From an uncultured Lachnospiraceae bacterium (GTDB lineage: Bacteria > Bacillota > Clostridia > Lachnospirales > Lachnospiraceae), in NCBI GenBank assembly GCA_947068385.1, contig CAMTBF010000072.1, positions 1 through 11,287 of the forward strand: a DNA stretch of 11,287 nt. Direction: 5' to 3'. Under the pieces are notes generated by a model that had not been told where the DNA came from, did no database searches, and saw only the letters and a list, made by a program, of their open reading frames with translations. Shown here in pieces: positions 6,948-11,287 of this stretch; the stretch's first letter is position 1, and every line of letters begins with the position of its first letter. The translations under genes and the position numbers were made by a program.

Positions 6948-8231
6948 ATGAATTCGAGACCAATTCGCATTATTATCGTAGGCATGGGCGTCAGATCCAT
7001 GATTTACGCCCGTGAGGCGCTGGCGCACCCGGATCTGTTCCAGATCGTGGGGGTGGTGGACGTGAACCCGGAACGGGTGCAGACGGCCCGGAAGACCTTC
7101 GGGATACCCGAGGAGCATTGCTTCTCCTCCGTGGCGGAGCTGGTGGCGGTGCCGAAGTTCGCGGACGGCGTCATCAACGGAACCATGGACCAGCAGCATG
7201 TGCCCACGTCCCTGCCCCTGCTGCGGCACGGGTATGACATCCTGCTGGAAAAGCCCTTTGCGGTGAACATGCATGAGGCGGAGCGACTGTTGACCTGCGA
7301 GCATGTGACGGACAGGCATATCATGGTCTGCCATGTGCTGCGCTACGCCCCTTTTTACCGGAGGATCAAGGAAATCCTCACGGCCGGGGAAATCGGCAGG
7401 GTTGTGGACATCCGGATGGCGGAGCAGGTGAGCTATTTCCATGAGTCCGTGTCCTATGTGAGGGGAAAGTACGCCTCCCCGGAGATATGCGGCTCTGGGA
7501 TGCTGCTGTCCAAATCCTGCCACGATATCGACATCATGACCTGGCTCATGCGGGGGAACGATCCCGTCAGCGTGTCCAGCGTGGGAAATGTGTTCCAGTT
7601 CAAGCCTGAGATGGCCCCTGAGGGAGCGGGGAACTACTGCCTGGTGGACTGCCCCGTGGAACGGACATGCCCTTACTCGGCCAGGAGCCTGTATATCGAG
7701 CATCCCCAGCGCTGGACAGGCAATATCTGGCACGACATCGGATATGAAGAGATTTCCGAGGAGGAGAAGGTGGCGGTCTTGAGCGACCCGGAGAATCCTT
7801 TCAGCCGCTGCGCCTACCGCTGCAACCTGCAGATCGTGGATCATCAGTCCATGCTGGTGTGCTTCGCCGACGGGGCCACGGGGACATTCTCCATGAACGG
7901 AGGCTCCTCCGCCTCGGGCCGGCATATCCATATCACGGGCACCAAGGGAGAAATCTACGGGATTTTTGAGGAAGAGTGCTTCAAGGTGCACCGCATCGCG
8001 CCGGATGCCCCCGGCGGCAGGACGACAGAGGTGGTGGACGTGTCCGAAGACCAGCACGGGAACGCCCACGGAGGCGGAGACCAGGCCATCATCCATGATT
8101 TCGTCACGCTGCTCCAGGGCCGGGAGCCGTCTCCCTGCTGTACCACCCTGGACGATTCCATGACCGGCCACAGGCTGGTGTTCCGGGCGGAGGAATCCAG
8201 GAAGAGGAACGGGGCCATGGTCACGGTCTGA
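6948..8231 (+). CDS. Gfo/Idh/MocA family oxidoreductase with cysteine-rich insertion
   Basis: With the start at 6948 this is a 427-residue NAD(P)-dependent dehydrogenase. The Rossmann segment is IRIIIVGMG near residue 6. E101-K102-P103 in LLEKPFAVN is the family catalytic-lysine motif, and H192-D193 in SKSCHDIDIM is the usual active-site histidine-aspartate pair. Two cysteine clusters follow: C231, C235 and C241 (CLVDCPVERTCPYSA), then C288 and C292 before D298-H299 (CAYRCN...VDHQ). I recall similar clusters in a long subgroup of the family, where a metal or structural role is plausible but unproven. AAGGAG ends only 2 bases before ATG 6948. ATG 6897 has GGAG 8 bases upstream and would add 17 residues. 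The gap after the exporter gene (6829-6947) shows no clear promoter, so co-transcription is possible. Confidence 0.88.
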   Translation: MNSRPIRIIIVGMGVRSMIYAREALAHPDLFQIVGVVDVNPERVQTARKTFGIPEEHCFSSVAELVAVPKFADGVINGTMDQQHVPTSLPLLRHGYDILLEKPFAVNMHEAERLLTCEHVTDRHIMVCHVLRYAPFYRRIKEILTAGEIGRVVDIRMAEQVSYFHESVSYVRGKYASPEICGSGMLLSKSCHDIDIMTWLMRGNDPVSVSSVGNVFQFKPEMAPEGAGNYCLVDCPVERTCPYSARSLYIEHPQRWTGNIWHDIGYEEISEEEKVAVLSDPENPFSRCAYRCNLQIVDHQSMLVCFADGATGTFSMNGGSSASGRHIHITGTKGEIYGIFEEECFKVHRIAPDAPGGRTTEVVDVSEDQHGNAHGGGDQAIIHDFVTLLQGREPSPCCTTLDDSMTGHRLVFRAEESRKRNGAMVTV

Positions 8232-8253
8232 AGATCGAAGAAAGCGACAGGCA

Positions 8254-8283
8254 GGAAGCGCCTCTCAGGAGGCGCTTTCTTTC
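8254..8283 (+). terminator. Terminator shared by convergent genes
   Basis: GGAAGCGCCT (8254-8263) pairs with AGGCGCTTTC (8270-8279), ten base pairs including one G-U, around the loop CTCAGG. A short T-rich tail (TTTCG) follows on the plus strand. The loop contains the complement of the TGA stop codon (8265-8267) of the minus-strand gene. On the minus strand the tail after the hairpin is T-poor, so termination in that direction may be weaker. Confidence 0.65.
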
Positions 8284-9212
8284 GTACAGCTTTCCGCGCT
8301 ATTTCTACGCCGCCCCGGCAGCTGGACCAGGATGATGGCCAGGAAGGTCAGGGCGCAGCCTGCCAGCTCCCTGGCGCTCAGGGTCTGGTGCAGGAGCAGC
8401 CATCCGGCGAGGGCGGAGATGACGGATTCCAGGCTCATGATCAGGGAGGCCACCGCTGGGTTCAGGTCCTTCTGCCCGATGATCTGGAAGGTATAGCCCA
8501 GGCCGCTGGAGAGGGCGCCGGCGTATACGATGGGCATCCAGGCCGCAAGGATGCTGTGGAAATCCGGGCGCTCGAACAGAAGCATACAGATGGCGCCCAG
8601 GACGGCGTTGGTCAGGGTCTGGACGCAGGAGAGCTTCACGCCGTCCACCAGGGGCGAGAAATGATCCACCGACAGGATCTGGACAGAGAAGACGACCGCG
8701 CAGGCGAAGAGATAGATATCGCCTGTCTGCAGACGGAAGTCCCCCTTCGTCATGCAGAGCAGATACATGCCCAGAGCGGCCAGCGCCACTGCAGTCCAGA
8801 TGCGCAGGCCGATTTTCTTGCCCAAGAAAATCCCCAGCAGGGGCACGATCACCATGTACAGCGCGCTGATGAAGCCCGCCTTGCCCACGGTGGTCTCCCT
8901 CACGCCGAACTGCTGCAGGGCGCTTCCGCCGAACAGGCAGATGCCGCAGCAGATGCCCCCGATAAGCAGGAGCCTCTGATTCTTCCTCCGGTCTGCGGGC
9001 TCCTGCCGCCTTTTGCCGCGCCTGTCTAAGACCATCGCCATGGGCAGCAGCACCAACAGGGCGACGATGTTCCGGGCGGCGATGAAGGTAAAGGGGCCTA
9101 CATAGTCCATTCCCACGCTCTGGGCCACAAAAGTAAAGCCCCATATCAGGGCGGCGGCAAACAGGATGGCGGATTGTCTCAATGCGGTTTTGTTTATCAT
9201 GTCTTTCCTCAT
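8265..9212 (-). CDS. EamA/DMT-superfamily membrane permease
   Basis: This 315-residue membrane protein has about ten hydrophobic segments arranged as two EamA repeats (roughly residues 12-135 and 160-300). Typical EamA landmarks are the first helix with FAAALIWGFTFVAQ and, in the second half, AGALSSGLGYTFQIIGQK, followed by PAVASLIMSLESVISALAGW. The family includes exporters and importers of metabolites such as amino acids; the substrate cannot be read here. I chose ATG 9212 with AGAAGGA 8 bases upstream. ATG 9200, four codons later, also has a good site (AGGA, 6 bases away). The open frame extends up to 9275 but lacks a supported start there and would include the -10 box. It is transcribed from a promoter divergent to the regulator at 9402. 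Confidence 0.9.
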   Translation of the reverse strand: MRKDMINKTALRQSAILFAAALIWGFTFVAQSVGMDYVGPFTFIAARNIVALLVLLPMAMVLDRRGKRRQEPADRRKNQRLLLIGGICCGICLFGGSALQQFGVRETTVGKAGFISALYMVIVPLLGIFLGKKIGLRIWTAVALAALGMYLLCMTKGDFRLQTGDIYLFACAVVFSVQILSVDHFSPLVDGVKLSCVQTLTNAVLGAICMLLFERPDFHSILAAWMPIVYAGALSSGLGYTFQIIGQKDLNPAVASLIMSLESVISALAGWLLLHQTLSARELAGCALTFLAIILVQLPGRRRNSAESCTKESAS

Positions 9213-9263
9213 GTCTTTTGTCCTTCTGGCTGATAGTATCTTTTTCGCGTAAAGCCAAAGAAC

Positions 9264-9293
9264 AGTATAGCACAAATGCTTTCAAAGAATCAA
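9264..9293 (-). promoter_or_regulatory. Promoter of the EamA permease gene
   Basis: Read on the minus strand, TTGATT (complement of 9288-9293) and TATACT (complement of 9264-9269) are spaced 18 bases apart. TGC precedes TATACT, giving an extended -10. The predicted leader is about 45 bases before ATG 9212. Confidence 0.6.
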
Positions 9294-9324
9294 TGTGAAA
9301 ATGCCCAAACAATAGTTGGATTCT
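9286..9324. promoter_or_regulatory. Possible operator dyad in the divergent promoter region
   Basis: AGAATC (9286-9291) and its inverse GATTCT (9319-9324) are 33 bases apart centre to centre, about three helical turns. The left half overlaps the -35 box of the permease promoter and the right half lies upstream of the regulator promoter. A dimeric regulator such as the 9402 product could bind there. Six-base half-sites can arise by chance, so confidence is low. Confidence 0.25.
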
Positions 9325-9340
9325 GTCAAATATGCCTGCC

Positions 9341-9369
9341 TTGCGCTCAAGTCATTTTTGGGATACAAT
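9341..9369 (+). promoter_or_regulatory. Promoter of the helix-turn-helix regulator operon
   Basis: TTGCGC (9341-9346) and TACAAT (9364-9369) are separated by 17 bases. The predicted start near 9376 leaves a leader of about 25 bases with the ribosome binding site GGAGGGG at 9388-9394. Confidence 0.55.
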
Positions 9370-9401
9370 ACAAGCAAACGTTGAGACGGAGGGGCCGGCA
9401 A

Positions 9402-10373
9402 ATGAACGACCACATAATCGGTACACAGATTTCAAGATTTCGGAAAGCGGCAGGGATGACCCAGGAGGAGCTTGGAGAGGCGGTAGGGATCAGCGGCCAG
9501 GCGGTAAGCCGCTGGGAGTGCGGAGGCGCGCCGGACATAGCATTGCTGCCGGCTATCGCCGATGAATTAGGGGTCACGATCGATGCCCTGTTTGGGCGGG
9601 ACGGGAGCGGGCGCGTGGATGCGGAAGAGGTGTTAGGCGGCTGGCTGTGCTCTTTCCCGAAAAAGGAGCGGCTGGACCGGCTCTGCCGTCTGGTCTGGTC
9701 GTCAGTCAGACATCTGCTTGACGACGGGCTCAGCATACCGGAAATGGGATATCTGGATACCTGCCACCCGGATATGGGGGATGGCCGGAACCGGTTGATG
9801 CTTAGCCAGATCAGGACAGTCGGCGGCATCCTGCTGGACATTCACGCGGAGGACCTATCCTTCGCCACCCTCTGGCCGGAACCGAAGGAAGGCTACGCCG
9901 CATGGCTTGCACCCAAGGAGGAATACCGCCGCCTGTTCGGGCTCCTGGCCACACAGGGCTGCCTGGAGCTGCTGGAATATCTCCATTGCCGGAAGCGCGG
10001 CTACTTTGTCCCGGAGGCAGCGGCGAAGCAGCTGGAGCTGCCCTGCGGCACAGTGGAAGAATTATTGAGGGCATTGGAGGAGCTGCAGATTCTGCGCTCT
10101 ATGGAGTTGGAGCTGGAGAGCGGGGAGGTAAGGGCCTATGAGCTTGCCGAACCGGCGGCGTTCGTCCCTTTACTGTACATTGCCAGATGCTTCATGCAGA
10201 CCGGCATGAATTATATATGTGTCGGGAATTATGATTCGCCTTTGCTCCGGAAAGGGAGCTGGAAGGAGCGATACGATTCCAAGGATGCCGTGCAGACCGG
10301 AACGAATTATATCTATTATGGGAATTATGATAATTCCTGTCTGCCGGATGAGGCTTCAGGGGGGAAAGCATGA
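9402..10373 (+). CDS. Cro/C1-type helix-turn-helix regulator with duplicated C-terminal tail
   Basis: This 323-residue cytoplasmic DNA-binding protein has an HTH_3 domain at residues 5-65, with MTQEELGEAVGIS and the recognition helix SGQAVSRWE (31-39), ending in DALFGR. The middle is unassigned. Residues about 180-250 look like a second winged-helix fold (alternating helices, then a strand pair ESGEVRAYEL). The last 60 residues carry two near-copies of QTGxNYIxxGNYD, at 266-278 and 298-310, rich in tyrosine, asparagine and glycine. GGAGGGG lies 7 bases before the ATG. The stop overlaps the ABC gene start (ATGA at 10370-10373), so the two are co-translated. The regulator probably controls that exporter, and possibly the divergent permease. 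The ligand and the role of the tail are unknown. Confidence 0.88.
   Translation: MNDHIIGTQISRFRKAAGMTQEELGEAVGISGQAVSRWECGGAPDIALLPAIADELGVTIDALFGRDGSGRVDAEEVLGGWLCSFPKKERLDRLCRLVWSSVRHLLDDGLSIPEMGYLDTCHPDMGDGRNRLMLSQIRTVGGILLDIHAEDLSFATLWPEPKEGYAAWLAPKEEYRRLFGLLATQGCLELLEYLHCRKRGYFVPEAAAKQLELPCGTVEELLRALEELQILRSMELELESGEVRAYELAEPAAFVPLLYIARCFMQTGMNYICVGNYDSPLLRKGSWKERYDSKDAVQTGTNYIYYGNYDNSCLPDEASGGKA
10195..10336 (+). repeat. Direct repeat inside the regulator gene
   Basis: TGCAGACCGG occurs at 10195-10204 and 10291-10300. The following bases also match, including GAATTATAT and GGGAATTATGAT, giving two units of about 42-46 bases offset by 96 bases (exactly 32 codons). The repeat keeps the reading frame and encodes the two tyrosine-rich tail motifs. 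The segment is visibly richer in A and T than the rest of the gene. Confidence 0.8.
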
Positions 10374-11287
10374 GCCGCTATTTAAGGAGATATTGGAAGG
10401 AGAACGCCCTGGCGATTCTTTGCCTGGTGATACTGTGCGGGCTCCAGGTGGGCGCGAATATGCTGATGATGCAGTCGTTTCAGGGCATTATTGATGGAAG
10501 CATGGCCCGGTTCCTGTCCTGGACGCTGCTTCTTGTGGGGGTATGGTTCCTCATCCATGGACTGACCGGCGCGGAGACCTTTCTCCGGTGCCGTGCGATC
10601 CGCAGCATGAACAATGCCATCCGACAGGACATGGCGCATATATTATGGAAGAAAAGCTATCGAAGCTTTCATGGGCAGTCTGTGGGAGAATACTTAGCCC
10701 AGTTCACGAACGATATCGGCCAGATCGAGAATCTGGCGTGGAATCCTTTTTTTGAATGCATCCGCTCGGCGGTCACGGTGGTGTTCAGCATTGCGGCATT
10801 GCTTGCCCTTCATTGGTCCCTGCTGGCAGCGTCCGTAGCGACGACGGCGATCATGCTGTCCGTTCCAAAGCTTTTTCATCGGAGGATGGAACATCTGGGC
10901 GCTGTCTGTGCCCGGGAACAGTCGGCGGCGGTGAGCCAGCTGAAAGAGCAGCTAAGCGGATATGATGTCCTGCGTTTCTTCCATCAGGAGCAGCGGTTCA
11001 TCAGGAATACGGGGCTGGCCAGCGATCGGATAGAGGCCCCCAAGTTCCGGTTAGCGTACATAAGGGGATTTGTCGGCGCAGGGATGGGATGCGTCAACAT
11101 TGTGTGTCAGATGCTGCATGTCGCTTTGATCGGCGTGCTGTCCGTTCGGGGCATTATTTTGCAGGGGGCGCTTACAGGCGGGGGGAATCTGTGCGGAAGC
11201 CTCTCCTCCGGATTGGGGAACATGGCGCAGGCTGTACTGTCCATGTCCTCCGCAAAGCCGTATTTTGAGAAAATATCCCTTCCTGCA
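10370..11287 (+). CDS. ABC exporter membrane domain, 3' end cut by the window
   Basis: The frame is open for 306 codons from ATG 10370 to the window edge. AGGGGGG lies about 6 bases before the start. The sequence is a type IV ABC exporter membrane domain: a first span after MSRYLRRYWKEN (about 12-35), a second near 50-65, then the cytoplasmic segment SFHGQSVGEYLAQFTNDIGQIEN, which matches the conserved coupling region of these exporters. Further spans lie at about 135-165 and 235-265. The ATPase domain expected after about residue 330 lies beyond the window. The start overlaps the regulator stop (ATGA), so it forms an operon with it. A second half-transporter gene may follow. The substrate is unknown; peptide or drug export is typical of such neighbourhoods. 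Confidence 0.85.
   Translation, partial: MSRYLRRYWKENALAILCLVILCGLQVGANMLMMQSFQGIIDGSMARFLSWTLLLVGVWFLIHGLTGAETFLRCRAIRSMNNAIRQDMAHILWKKSYRSFHGQSVGEYLAQFTNDIGQIENLAWNPFFECIRSAVTVVFSIAALLALHWSLLAASVATTAIMLSVPKLFHRRMEHLGAVCAREQSAAVSQLKEQLSGYDVLRFFHQEQRFIRNTGLASDRIEAPKFRLAYIRGFVGAGMGCVNIVCQMLHVALIGVLSVRGIILQGALTGGGNLCGSLSSGLGNMAQAVLSMSSAKPYFEKISLPA

Noticed and set aside
6822..8171. Long minus-strand open frame opposite the long oxidoreductase
   Set aside because: It is antisense to a well-supported oxidoreductase gene, rich in His, Gly and Arg as expected for a mirror frame, and has no supported start.
9276..9401. Extended N-terminus of the helix-turn-helix regulator
   Set aside because: The extension would span the predicted promoter at 9341-9369 and no ribosome binding site precedes ATG 9276. 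The family normally starts a few residues before the HTH, as with ATG 9402.
1..11287. Search for mobile elements, tRNA genes, CRISPR arrays and toxin-antitoxin pairs
   Set aside because: No transposase or integrase domains, no cloverleaf-like segments, no regularly spaced repeats and no paired small toxin/antitoxin genes were seen by reading.

Overview
The window looks like chromosome of a GC-rich Clostridia gut bacterium, most likely Lachnospiraceae. This is inference from the gene families (GHKL/LytTR signalling pairs, ABC half-exporters, Gfo/Idh oxidoreductases, a Cro/C1-type regulator next to an exporter), the strong AGGAGG-type ribosome binding sites and ATGA gene overlaps, and codons ending mostly in G or C. 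No rRNA, tRNA, CRISPR array, transposase or integrase was seen.

Layout. (1) 1-1121: the tail of an unidentified gene, two hairpins, then a Gfo/Idh oxidoreductase of the dihydrodiol-dehydrogenase type. (2) 1180-3032: a LytTR response regulator and a GHKL histidine kinase, closed by an intrinsic terminator. No AgrB- or AgrD-like gene accompanies them here. (3) 3165-6828: an extended -10 promoter and two ABC half-exporters whose ends overlap (ATGA), very probably a heterodimer. (4) 6948-8231: a second, longer Gfo/Idh oxidoreductase with two cysteine clusters, closed by a hairpin terminator. (5) 8265-9212, minus strand: an EamA/DMT family permease, convergent with the oxidoreductase. Its stop codon lies in the loop of the shared terminator. 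(6) 9213-9401: a divergent promoter region of about 190 bp. (7) 9402-11287: a helix-turn-helix regulator with an unusual duplicated C-terminal tail, overlapping by ATGA a third ABC exporter gene cut by the window end.

How the parts may work together. The LytTR/GHKL pair next to an exporter pair with its own promoter suggests a sensed signal switching on export of a peptide or toxic compound, either self-produced or acquired. The regulator-plus-exporter unit at the right end looks like a separate regulator-controlled export or resistance operon. The oxidoreductases are probably sugar or polyol dehydrogenases and have no evident mechanistic tie to the exporters. Substrates cannot be read from the sequence. 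No clearly new system is proven. The most distinctive items are the duplicated TGxNYIxxGNYD tail of the regulator, the orphan signalling pair beside the exporter, and the stop codon inside the convergent terminator.
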